Below, piece after piece: positions 36,401 through 45,644 of a stretch of DNA of 64,000 nucleotides. This stretch comes from Pectinophora gossypiella (Eukaryota > Arthropoda > Insecta > Lepidoptera > Gelechiidae). The notes beneath the pieces are model-generated. The model saw only the letters and a list, made by a program, of their open reading frames with translations. It did no database searches and was not told where the DNA came from. The position numbers and the translations under genes were made by a program. The stretch spans positions 10,416,598-10,480,597 of the forward strand of contig NC_065421.1 of NCBI RefSeq assembly GCF_024362695.1, written 5' to 3'. Every line of letters begins with the position of its first letter. Within the stretch, counting starts at the first letter, position 1.

Positions 36401-39400
36401 CTGCTGCCGCTGGTGCCGCTGCCTCAAGTGGACCTAACAACGGACTATATGGACCAGGATCAGCTGCTGCCGCTGGTGCCGCTGCCTCAAGTGGACCAAA
36501 CGGACCTAACAGTGGACTTTACGGACCAGGATCAGCTGCTGCCGCTGGTGCCGCTGCCTCAAGTGGACCTAACAAAGGACTATATGGACCAGGATCAGCT
36601 GCTGCCGCTGGTGCTGCTGCTTCAAGTGGACCTAACGGACCCAACTACGGATCATACGGCCCAGGATCAGCTGCTGCCGCAGGTGCCGCTGCCTCAAGTG
36701 GACCAAACGGACCTAACAGTGGACTTTACGGACCAGGATCAGCTGCTGCCGCTGGTGCCGCTGCCTCAAGTGGACCTAACAACGGACTATACGGACAAGG
36801 ATCAGCTGCTGCCGCTGGTGCTGCTGCTTCAAGTGGACCAAACGGACCCAACTACGGATCATACGGCCCAGGATCAGCTGCTGCCGCAGGTGCCGCTGCC
36901 TCAAGTGGATCGAACAACAACGGTGAAGAAATTATTATAATAGATGGACTGCAATCCGCCACCGTTAATGCTGTTGCATCAAGCGGGCCATATGGACCGA
37001 ACAACGGATTAAACGGACCAGGATCAGCTGCTGCCGCTGGCGCTGCTGCCTCAAGTGGACCTAACAACGGACTATATGGACCAGGTTCAGCTGCTGCCGC
37101 TGGTGCCGCTGCCTCAAGTGGACCAAACGGACCTAACTACGGACCATACGGCCCAGGATCAGCTGCTGCCGCTGGTGCCGCTGCCTCAAGTGGACCAAAC
37201 AACGGACTATATGGACCAGGATCAGCTGCTGCCGCTGGTGCCGCTGCCTCAAGTGGACCAAACAACGGACTATATGGACCAGGATCAGCTGCTGCCGCTG
37301 GTGCCGCTGCCTCAAGTGGACCAAACGGACCCAATTACGGACCATACGGCCCAGGATCAGCTGCTGCCGCTGGTGCCGCTGCCTCAAGTGGACCTAACAA
37401 CGGACTATATGGACCAGGATCAGCTGCTGCCGCTGGTGCCGCTGCCTCAAGTGGACCCAACTACGGACCATACGGCCCAGGATCAGCTGCTGCCGCAGGT
37501 GCCGGTGCCTCAAGTGGACCAAACAACGGACAAAATGGACCAGGATCAGCTGCTGCCGCAGGTGCCGCTGCCTCAAGTGGTCCAAACGGACCCAACTACG
37601 GACCAAACGGACCAGGATCAGCTGCTGCCGCAGGTGCCGCTGCCTCAAGTGGACCAAACGGACCTAACTACGGACCAAACGGACCAGGGTCAGCTGCTGC
37701 CGCTGGTGCCGCTGCCTCAAGTGGACCAAACAACATACTATATGGACCAGGATCAGCTGCTGCCGCTGGTGCCGCTGCCGCAAGTGGGCCAAACGGACCC
37801 AACAACGGACCATACGGACCAGGATCAGCTGCTGCCGCAGGTGCCGCTGCCTCAAGTGGATCGAACAACAACGGTGAAGAAATTATTATAATAGATGGAC
37901 TGCAATCCGCCACCGTTAATGCTGTTGCATCAAGCGGGCCATATGGACCGAACAACGGATTAAACGGACCAGGATCAGCTGCTGCCGCTGGCGCTGCTGC
38001 CTCAAGTGGACCTAACAACGGACTATATGGACCAGGTTCAGCTGCTGCCGCTGGTGCCGCTGCCTCAAGTGGACCAAACGGACCCAACTACGGACCATAC
38101 GGCCCAGGATCAGCTGCTGCCGCTGGTGCCACTGCCTCAAGTGGACCAAACAACGGACTATATGGACCAGGATCAGCTGCTGCTGCTGGTGCCGCTGCTT
38201 CAAGTGGACCAAACGGACCCAACTACGGATCATACGGCCCAGGATCAGCTGCTGCCGCAGGTGCCGCTGCCTCAAGTGGACCAAACGGACTTAACAGTGG
38301 ACTTTACGGACCAGGATCAGCTGCTGCCGCTGGTGCCGCTGCCTCAAGTGGACCTAACAACGGACTATATGGACCAGGATCAGCTGCTGCCGCTGGTGCC
38401 GCTGCCTCAAGTGGACCAAACGGACCCAACTACGGACAATACGGCCCAGGATCAGCTGCTGCCGCTGGTGCCGCTGCCTCAAGTGGACCAAACAACGGAC
38501 TATATGGACCAGGATCAGCTGCTGCTGCTGGTGCCGCTGCTTCAAGTGGATCAAACGGACCCAACAGTGGACTTGACGGACCAGGATCAGCTGCTGCCGC
38601 TGGTGCTGCTGCTTCAAGTGGACCAAACGGACCCAACTACGGATCATACGGCCCAGGATCAGCTGCTGCCGCAGGTGCCGCTGCCTCAAGTGGACCAAAC
38701 GGACCTAACAGTGGACTTTACGGACCAGGATCAGCTGCTGCCGCTGGTGCCGCTGCCTCAAGTGGACCAAACGACCTCAACTACGGACCATACGGCCCAG
38801 GATCAGCTGCTGCCGCAGGTGCCGCTGCCTCAAGTGGACCAAACGGACCCAGCAGTGGACTTTACGGACCAGGATCAGCTGCTGCCGCTGGTGCTGCTGT
38901 TTCAAGTGGACCAAACGGACCCAACTACGGACCATACGGTCCAGAGTCAGCTGCTGCCGCTGGTGCCGCTGCCTCAAGTGGACCTAACAACGGACTATAT
39001 GGACCAGGATCAGCTGCTGCCGCAGGTGCCGCTGCCTCAAGTGGACCTAACAACGGACTATATGGACCAGGATCAGCTGCTGCCGCTGGTGCCGCTGCCT
39101 CAAGTGGACCAAACGGACCCAACTACGGACCATACGGCCCAGGATCAGCTGCTGCCGCAGGTGCCGCTGCCTCAAGTGGACCAAACAACGGACAAAATGG
39201 ACCAGGATCAGCTGCTGCCGCTGGTGCCGCTGCCTCAAGTGGGCCAAACGGACCCAACTACGGACCATACGGACCAGGGTCAGCTGCTGCCGCAGGTGCC
39301 GCTGCCTCAAGTGGATCGAACAACAACGGTGAAGAAATTATAATAATAGATGGACTGCGATCCGCCACTGTTAATGCTGTTGCATCAAGCGGGCCATATG

Positions 39401-39843
39401 GACCGAACAACCGACTAAACGGACCAGGATCAGCTGCTGCCGCTGGTGCCGGTGCTTCAAGTGGACCAAACGGACCCAACAGTGGACTAAACGGACCAGG
39501 ATCAGCTGCTGCCGCTGGTGCCGCTGCTTCAAGTGGACCAAACGGACTCAACTACGGACCAGGGTCAGCTGCTGCCGCTGGTGCCGCTGCCTCAAGTGGA
39601 CTAAACGGACCCAACTACGGACCATACGGTCCAGGGTCAGCTGCTGCCGCTGGTGCCGCTGCCTCAAGTGGACCAAACAACGGACTATATGGACCAGGAT
39701 CAGCTGCTGCCGCTGCTACAGCAGGCTCCTCTTCATATGGTCCATATGGATGGACAGGAGTCCGCAAGGCATGCGTTCTTAGCCGCAGACAATTCTTTGT
39801 CAAAATCGGCACTCGCCGGAACCGGTGCACTACTTGCAATTAA
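24478..39843 (+). CDS. FibH: Fibroin heavy chain-like silk protein, copy 2 (A4GA3 core)
   Basis: Two exons: 24478-24516 (13 codons, MRVACLILFCVLQ) and 26623-39843. Donor CAG/GTAAGA, acceptor TTCCAG/TAC, phase 0. The product is about 4419 residues: signal peptide; N-terminal domain to about residue 112, which matches FibH-1 at 58 of the 66 residues from ELGEKDLVE through INETDVI and then continues TNTLPDGTTNVETI as in Bombyx (TLSDGT); repetitive core to about 4375; C-terminal domain with cysteines at 4397, 4415 and 4418. The core unit is [14 protein letters not shown] followed by GPNNGLY (21 residues) or GPNGPNYGPY (24 residues), interrupted by eleven spacers. The A4GA3 blocks should form beta-sheet crystallites and the Gly-Pro-Asn linkers turns, by analogy with polyalanine silks; this is inference. 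It is tandem to FibH-1, same strand, about 7.6 kb downstream. It probably has the same posterior silk gland expression, given its promoter. Confidence 0.95.
24760..24935 (-). repeat. Recurrent non-autonomous repeat, degenerate copy
   Basis: The minus strand retains the GCATTCACTACTTCGC and CCCGGTACAACATTTAA-like blocks seen at 22200-22533. A small separated piece with CCGACCTCGCCGGCGTGG lies at about 24570-24600. Confidence 0.55.
24950..25225 (+). mobile_element. tRNA-derived SINE in FibH-2 intron
   Basis: The head is CCTCCGAGGTCTAGTGGGG and the body matches the FibH-1 intronic SINE (GGAGAAGCGTGGTGGAGT, AGCAATGGGATGTAGGC) with many substitutions, so it is an older copy. The B box is lost. 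Confidence 0.75.
25686..25843. mobile_element. Foldback MITE, copy 3 (FibH-2 intron)
   Basis: 158 bp, G run to C run, long complementary arms (ATCGAAGCAATTCATCTAAG with its complement at the right end). Nearly intact. Confidence 0.88.
26001..26151. mobile_element. Foldback MITE, copy 4 (degenerate, FibH-2 intron)
   Basis: The right arm (TTAGATGAATTGCTTCAATG) is clear. The left arm (ATCAATTCATTCAAAAAAGA) is decayed and the terminal G/C runs are lost. It lies about 160 bp beyond copy 3. Confidence 0.65.
27811..27879 (+). repeat. FibH-2 spacer family (eleven copies)
   Basis: The spacer SNNNGEEIIIIDGLQSATVN then AVASSGPYGPNNGL has GAAGAA codons at 27811, 29176, 30730, 31951, 33046, 35338, 36235, 36925, 37876 and 39331. 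A divergent first copy starts at 27175 (EKLIIIEGLQSATANAVASS). It shares the EEII(V/I)I core with the FibH-1 spacer. Spacer distances vary from 636 to 2292 bp. Confidence 0.9.
31951..33350 (+). repeat. Internal segmental duplication in FibH-2 (offset 1095 bp)
   Basis: From the spacer at 31951 the following several hundred bases recur from 33046 with the same linker order (NNGLN, NNGLY, NYGSY, NSGLY) and shared variants such as CCTAATAGTGGAC at about 32230 and 33325. A second, shorter duplication of 690 bp separates the spacers at 36235 and 36925. Shared markers there include NKGLY at about 35882 and 36571. Confidence 0.7.
39720..39843 (+). other. FibH-2 conserved C-terminal domain and stop
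   Basis: [20 protein letters not shown] to [12 protein letters not shown] at 39841-39843. Cysteine spacing is identical to FibH-1, so both chains probably use the same light-chain disulfide. Confidence 0.92.
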
Positions 39844-39907
39844 TATTTTGTTCCTTCTTTTTCCTTTGCTTGTTTTTTTGTGGATACATCTTTATATTTT
39901 ACGTTTG

Positions 39908-39913
39908 AATAAA
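39908..39913 (+). terminator. FibH-2 polyadenylation signal
   Basis: AATAAA lies 65 bases after the stop, within GTGGATACATCTTTAT...AATAAAGTTTGGCATA, homologous to the FibH-1 3' UTR. Confidence 0.85.
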
Positions 39914-40311
39914 GTTTGGCATACCTATTGCTTGTTTTTTATTTTATTTCTGTTCCTGTTATTTGGTTCTAGCATAATACAGGGTGTTATTGACATCGTA
40001 ACGAAAAAAAAGGAACGTCTATTTGATTGTACTAAAAACGATGGTGGGTGTTTTTCTTGTGGCAAATGCTTATTTAAGATTTTGAGTTTTTACTGCGCCG
40101 CAATGTAAATCGAACAACGCGAAACAGTCGCTAGTCCTATCTATCTACGCGCGACTACATTACACGTGCGTGATACGATGTTGACACCTAGGTTCTCGTT
40201 CTTTTCTTTAGATGCTTAGTGGTTCAACATTTAAACATTTTTGGGATTGTTGAAGTACTTACCTACCAATTATTAAAATGGACCTAACTAATTAAAAACA
40301 CAACTCTTACC

Positions 40312-40512
40312 TTACTTGATAATCCTTCGGATGAAGTACCTACGTACCCTAGAACTTGTCACGTCATGTAGGTATGCAACATCGCGTCTCCTCCGCGGTA
40401 GGTAGGTATCACACGCATTTATAACACAACACCTTCTCTTTAATAAAACATTCTTCCATACTCTTGCGCAGTAAATGGTCTTTGATCCATCATCGTAGTC
40501 GACACTACTCAT
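40312..40512 (-). CDS. Candidate short protein or first exon, unknown
   Basis: A 66-codon minus-strand ORF begins MSSVDYDDGSKTIYCARVWK and ends RRYFIRRIIK before TAA, directly followed by GTAAGAG. Its ATG (context GTAAATGAGT) is just downstream, on the minus strand, of a GC-rich island at 40575-40690 that could be a promoter or leader. I recognise no family. Further exons would lie towards FibH-2, where there is little room, so it may be a single-exon gene or spurious. Confidence 0.25.
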   Translation of the reverse strand: MSSVDYDDGSKTIYCARVWKNVLLKRRCCVINACDTYLPRRRRDVAYLHDVTSSRVRRYFIRRIIK

Positions 40513-40574
40513 TTACAAAATAAAACAAACACAAAACACTCACAAACACAAAAAAAAATATCCTAGAAAAATTT

Positions 40575-40690
40575 CGAGCAAAGCGCAGCGGCCGGCCTGC
40601 GCCGGCGGCGGCGGCGGTGTTAGCGCAAAGCATCAAAGGCGCCGCCGCCGCCGCCGCCGTCGGCCGCTGCCGAGTCGGCCGACGACTAGA
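40575..40690. promoter_or_regulatory. GC-rich (GGC/GCC)n island
   Basis: In otherwise AT-rich DNA this block contains GCGCCGGCGGCGGCGGCGG and, inverted, GGCGCCGCCGCCGCCGCCG, separated by about 20 bases, so it can form a GC-rich hairpin. Nearby (about 40735-40800) is further GC-rich sequence (GGCGCGCGTTGCCC). It may be a CpG-type promoter or an untranslated exon; direction is unknown. Confidence 0.4.
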
Positions 40691-41544
40691 GTGACAGAGA
40701 AAGAAATAGTATCTGTTCGTAATGCCTACTTTATTGGCGCGCGTTGCCCTTGACCCGTGCGGCTGTTCACCTGTGCGTAGCTGAAGTTTTAGGTTCGTTA
40801 TTATTTATTGTGGTTATTACATTGATATTTTTAATAATTACTCTTTTTTATTTTTTTCATTTTAAATTTGGGTTCTATGCAGCTTAAAACACTATTTGGG
40901 ACTAAAAAAAAATACTAAAATTTTCATGAATTTTGCGACAGGAAATTCTAATAATAAAACACTAATATTACTAATTTATTATTAATTAATAGTAAATTAT
41001 TATTTTACTTATTTTCTCTTTGGTCCTCATTATTTACATTAAAATGTTATTTATTTACATTAAATAAAATAAATTAATTAATAAAACAACTTATTTAATG
41101 ACTTTGCAGGCTAGGCTTGTGCAGAGTTTTGCCTGGGTGTAATAATAAAGGTCACCATTTATACCCAAAAACAAAGACAAAAGGTGTATGTGTCTGTTAT
41201 CCATGAAATTAGAAGTTTAAACGAAGGAAAATCTGTACAGCGCCTCTATATTTTTTTTTTGGGGGAAAATAGCCCGAAAAGTCCCACATTACCACAATAA
41301 ACTTTTACTCATAAGGTTGATGCACAAAACTAAATCACAAATAGAATGTTAATAATAAATTAACACTTTTATTTTTATTAGTAAATTAAAAATGATTGAC
41401 TTACCTAAGTTTCTAGAAGTACACACCCAGCAGTCTATGCTTACTTAAGCATGTCATCATACCGGGCATATCCGGGTCTGGCAAAAGAACATCTATGGGA
41501 ACGCCCACTTGCGGTAGTATCTCAATTACTACATAGTGTACAAG

Positions 41545-41680
41545 TGCCCTCTACACCAGTTCCCTGGTGGCACAGCCGAGCTGCATTGTGTGACGGATGC
41601 AGCAGAGACTTGGTTAGGGGAGCTTAAGCTAGATATAATTATGATCCACGCAGTTTTTTTTTCTGCCAGTAATAATAATC
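41545..41680 (+). pseudogene. LINE reverse-transcriptase C-terminal remnant
   Basis: The plus strand decodes to IVYKCPLHQFPGGTAELHCV followed by TDAAETWLGELKLDI, then the ATGATCCACGCAG 3' UTR start. It is the same LINE family as 1348-1505 and 23860-23985. Confidence 0.7.
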
Positions 41681-42484
41681 TCAATTACTGTGTAATTAGT
41701 AGCATTGTCTAATGTTGATGTCTATATAACTTGTAATTAGTCCTGAAAAATACCACCACAGCATTAATACATTACTTTATATTGAATTTAGTTCTCATTA
41801 AATTGTTGCTACATACTTATCTCATAAAGACATAGCCATCGAAGTAAAATCCCCTGCAAATACAGCTGGCATTCAGTGAGAACCATCCCAATCACAAGTG
41901 CACTCTCCATTTGTTGTGACAATGAAGATAAATATTGTAACTAAAAGTCAATGGTAAGTAGGTAGGGACATTTTATCAATTTCTTCAGTTACACCATCAA
42001 GCTGCCAATATGAGTGATGTTTACTTTTTACTGCGTTTCTTTTTTAGAGTCCATTTGTTTTGCTCCTTTAAATTTTCTTGACGTTTATTTGTTTTGATTG
42101 TTTAATTTTTCTGTAATGTAAAGCATTTTTCTGTTCTGTAAAAAAAACACATACTAATTGTGGTAACACGCAGTGTAAATATGTACAAGTTAGTTGATAA
42201 TCATATTGTTAATATCAACAAAACCTTTTTATGCAGAATTACGTCACAATATTATTATAAACTGTTGATAATATTTTCTTCAGGATGGCCCATGTGGTTA
42301 TGATGGTTTTATACTTCCGTTAGCGGAGTTCGGAGCTGCTTGATCTTTATAATATCATGGTTATGGCACTCCGTGGTTGGCATAATAATATAATTAATGT
42401 TAACATTAACACTGAACTTATTTTGTAAATAAAATCGTAATATAATTTGAAGTAACTGGTTTTGCAGCCTGCCGCCAAATCGTC

Positions 42485-42630
42485 TGTGACAGTTGACAGT
42501 TCACAGACTTTTTTTTTGTTTTGGTTTACCCCGAAGGGTAAGGCAAAGGGAACTATGCCCATACAGCCATGTCTTACGTATTTTTTTTCTTGGTTCACAA
42601 AATGGGCGCTAGATGGCGGTGTGACAGCCA
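42485..42630 (+). repeat. Interspersed repeat
   Basis: Contains TTTACCCCGAAGGGTAAGGC and CCATACAGCCATGTCTTACG, which I recognise as a common lepidopteran dispersed sequence. Class unknown. Confidence 0.5.
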
Positions 42631-42668
42631 ATTATTTATAAAATATAATAACACATAACACACATAAA

Positions 42669-42755
42669 CTGCCTATATACGTCCCACTGCTGGGCACAGG
42701 CCTCCCCTCAATCAACCGGAGGGGGTATGGAGCATACTCCACCACGCTGCTCCAC
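42669..42755 (-). mobile_element. SINE 3' fragment
   Basis: The minus strand reads GTGGAGCAGCGTGGTGGAGT and GCCTGTGCCCAGCAGTGGGA, the 3' quarter of the SINE at 3151-3471. Confidence 0.75.
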
Positions 42756-43084
42756 AAAAAAAAATAATAATAATACCTATCCAACAATAAAACATAACCT
42801 CACGGCTATATCACAATGTGGTAGACAGAGGTACATCCATCCAAGAAAATGTACGTAAAATTATATCAGACTTCGTTAGAAACCTTGTTGGTATTTAGAG
42901 CGGCATCCATCGATATATCTGCTACTACTGCCATCTGTTGATGTGAGTCGGAACTAACACGGGGGTCAACTAAGTGATCGCGAAATGTACGAAAATTACG
43001 GTAAAATTGTTGATATCTTTCGATTGTGTTGATTTTTATATAGCTGCAAGAAACCGCAGACATAGGTAAGTATTACATGTTAAT

Positions 43085-43275
43085 TTCATCTCGATACCTC
43101 CACGTGTTTCCGAGAAAAAAGTCTTGACAGACAGACGGACGGACAGCAAAGTGATCGATCCTATAAATAAGGGTTCTGTTTTATCTTTTGAGGTTCGGAA
43201 CCCTAAAATCACTGAAGTTTTCATGAATTTTCCGACAGGAAATTCCACTTGATATTAACTCAGAATCATGGTTAA
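43085..43275 (+). repeat. Two adjacent dispersed repeats
   Basis: 43085-43206 has GACAGACAGACGGACGGACA and ends GGTTCGGAACCCTAAAA, a familiar lepidopteran repeat. 43213-43275 has TCATGAATTTTCCGACAGGA and GATATTAACTCAGAATCATG, part of a repeat whose other pieces are at 39979 and 40916-40948. Confidence 0.55.
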
Positions 43276-43490
43276 AATTATCAATTGAACACTTATTGGA
43301 CTAGTACTGTTTATCAGTGTTATGCTGTTGGTTTTCAATAAGTTTCCAATAGAGAAATGCGAGGAATTCTTGTTAGAAATGAAGTAACAAGCCAAGCCAA
43401 AAAAATACCTATCGAGTGTTCGATTACCGCTCGTATCAGTTTTAGGAAATAAACTTTTAGAAATAAACATTATTAGATACTTACGTATGA

Positions 43491-43785
43491 GGAGCTCGGT
43501 GGCGCAGCGGTAAACGCGCTCAGTTTTCGATTGTTGAAGTTTTTTAAGCAACATTCGCAAAGGCCGGTCATAGGATGGGTGACCACAAAAAAAAAGTTTT
43601 CTTCTCGAGCTCATCCGTGCTTCGGAAGGCACGTTAAGCCGTTGGTCTCGGCTGCATTAGCAGTCGTTAATAACCATCAATCCGCACTGGGCCCGCGTAA
43701 TGGTTTAAGGCCCGATCTCCCTATCCGTCCATAGGGAAGGCCCGTGACCCAGCAGTGGGGACGTTAATGATGATGATGATGATGA
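43491..43785 (+). mobile_element. SINE, distinct head
   Basis: Starts GGAGCTCGGTGGCGCAGCGG, contains GTGCTTCGGAAGGCACGTTA and ends CCCAGCAGTGGGGACGTTAA followed by a TGATGATGA tail. The head differs from the other SINEs but the 3' end is shared. Confidence 0.8.
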
Positions 43786-44434
43786 GATACTTGCGTTTGC
43801 TTCTCCACCAACTCATAGTGGGCCAGCGTGATGGAGATAACTTTTACGGTAGAAGTTCTGGATGTGTGTAAGAGTTTATTTAAAAATCTATTAATAAAAG
43901 AAAGAAACAAAGAAAATAAATCTTTTTAGAGGTCGCCACGGTAACAATTCAATTAGGTGCCCTACATAAAAAGGGAACAAAATTAAAACAATTACTTACT
44001 TAGGTATAATAAAATATAAAATGTGCTACCGCCAGGCTTGTGCGATATATTGAACTCTAAGATATAAATCGTAAGTAAGTAGGTACTTTACTTTTACAAT
44101 AATATTACTTAAGTAAGTACTTATATGAAGCAGCATACCATATCCAATCTAGTAAGTAATATTTAAATTTTAGTAATAGAACTAGGCTACTACTTAATAG
44201 TTGTCGCAAACACAGATGTGTTGTTGTTGTGCTCTGCCTGTAGAAGGTGGTAAATCTTTTTCTTTGCGAGTCGATGGCGATCGAAGCTAAATTTTTGCTG
44301 ACCAATAATTGGCCACGCTTACGGCATTGTACGGTGGTAAATAATCCAGCGACTTTGAGTTGACCAATTAGGGACTTTCCAATCGACGTTCCTCAAACAC
44401 ACGATAGATGGCGTTGTTCACTTTTAACGTGATA

Positions 44435-44572
44435 ATTCGTCCCTGACGTCGCAAACAGACGTATCTGCAATTTTCTGCTAAAATAAATTGTGTCTTATTG
44501 ACAATAACATAAGGTGCAAATCAGATCCGGCAAAAAATTGAGATACGTCACTTTGCGACGTCAGGGACGAAT
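44435..44572. mobile_element. MITE with TA target duplication
   Basis: The inverted ends ATTCGTCCCTGACGTCGCAA (left) and its complement (right, ending 44572) continue imperfectly inward for about 20 more bases. TA flanks both sides (44433-44434 and 44573-44574). Consistent with a Tc1/mariner-type non-autonomous element. Confidence 0.8.
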
Positions 44573-44872
44573 TACCTATTTTCTCATTGCTGGGGTACCT
44601 ACATAATTATTCAAAAATGTATTGTAATGGCAGAAGCATACATAAAACTAAATGTTGCTTGATATTTGGATCACATGTATAGAATGATGTTGCTACCTAC
44701 ATTGCTTCTCTTTATTTTTATCAGAATAATAAATGAGTGGAAGTTATAACTGTTATATACCTTGCTGTAATTAAAAGGGTCATCATTTATACCCAAAAAC
44801 AAAGATAAAAGATGCATCTGTTATCGAAGTTTAAACGAAGAAAAAACTTAACAACGCCATCTAACGTCAACG

Positions 44873-44874
44873 TT

Positions 44875-44930
<56 letters not shown>

Positions 44931-44932
44931 TC
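44873..44932. repeat. (TTTC)n microsatellite
   Basis: An uninterrupted tetranucleotide repeat of about 15 units. Confidence 0.97.
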
Positions 44933-45163
44933 CATCTATCGTGTTTTTGGGGAACGCCGATTGGAAAATCCTTCATTAGAGATAAAAAAAATATGTTACG
45001 ATGCAGTCGATCGTAGAAATTTGTTGGATATTGCCAACATAGGAATAAAGATAAAGAACCTATCAAAAATGATTACTTACTTAAGATATAAATTCAAAGT
45101 CATTGCCAAAAAATGTCCCCTTATAATGACGATTATCAATAAAATTCGTTTATTAACTTTTTG

Positions 45164-45269
45164 ATTTGCCGCAGATGGCACTAACTACTTGGCCGGACAA
45201 ATGGGGATCGCTGAGGGCTCTCGCCCGGTACAAAATTTATGACAACAGGCCTGAAGGTGCTTAGTTGGG
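45164..45269 (+). repeat. Recurrent non-autonomous repeat, partial copy
   Basis: GATTTGCCGCAGATGGCACT, GGCCGGACAAATGGGGATCG and GACAACAGGCCTGAAGGTGC match the family at 22200-22533. Confidence 0.65.
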
Positions 45270-45391
45270 AACTCTATCAAATCAAAGTATTTAATGTAAT
45301 ACAAAAAGATATAAAAATAAACAACTAGGATTTTCTGTGTTTATCCCGTTTAATTGAAGTAATTAGTTACGTTAAATAAATAATACTTACA

Positions 45392-45520
45392 ATACAAACA
45401 CTCTTTATTACGCACAAAAGAAACATATACCTAGAATAAACAATTACAAACAAATACCTAAGTGGCACAGAACGCGACCTTAGTGCTAAGTAACAATTTC
45501 TTCCAGGCAACCTTTCACAC
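45392..45520 (-). mobile_element. LINE- or SINE-type 3' tail
   Basis: The minus strand starts GGTTGCCTGGAAGAAATTGT and ends near GTAATAAAGAGTGTTTG. Same family as 23105-23243. Confidence 0.6.
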
Positions 45521-45644
45521 TCCGGACACTTCATACAAAACACCTCGTTTTACACAGACACTACACGTGATGTCTGATGCCTATACGATTGAAGACTAAA
45601 GTAAGACCGAGGGGGGTGAGGTAAGCTTAGCTCAGCCGCTGGTG

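Larger units (their letters stand above)
27040..39720 (+). repeat. FibH-2 repetitive core
   Basis: Head-to-tail units of 63 or 72 bp. Each encodes [14 protein letters not shown] plus a variable linker ([44 protein letters not shown]). By length there are roughly 170-180 units; this is an estimate, not a count. The Ala stretch is encoded by mixed GCT, GCC and GCA codons, so the DNA is less homogeneous than the protein. Confidence 0.95.
39914..42480. other. Region downstream of FibH-2
   Basis: It holds an interspersed-repeat piece starting CAGGGTGTTATTGACATCGT (about 39979), a candidate minus-strand ORF (40312-40512), a GC-rich island (40575-40690), AT-rich DNA (40800-41100), a repeat at 41137-41232 that is also at 44765-44848, and a LINE end (41545-41650). 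From 41690 to 42480 nothing is recognised. Confidence 0.6.
43790..45160. other. Intergenic stretch
   Basis: Contains a MITE (44435-44572), a repeat shared with 41.1 kb (44765-44848) and a TTTC microsatellite (44873-44932). Otherwise nothing is recognised. Confidence 0.55.

Noticed and set aside
4440..39720. CRISPR-like regularly spaced repeats
   Set aside because: The periodic units are in-frame protein repeats of a eukaryotic silk gene. There are no unique spacers and no cas genes.
26894..39839. Long shadow ORFs in FibH-2 (up to 445 codons plus strand, 354 codons minus strand)
   Set aside because: Frame shadows of the [14 protein letters not shown] repeats (DQDQLLPLVPLPQ and RQRHQRQQLILV types), not genes.
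45392..45520. 3' UTR of a minus-strand gene (AATAAA-like end)
   Set aside because: The sequence is a repeat tail that occurs four times in the window.
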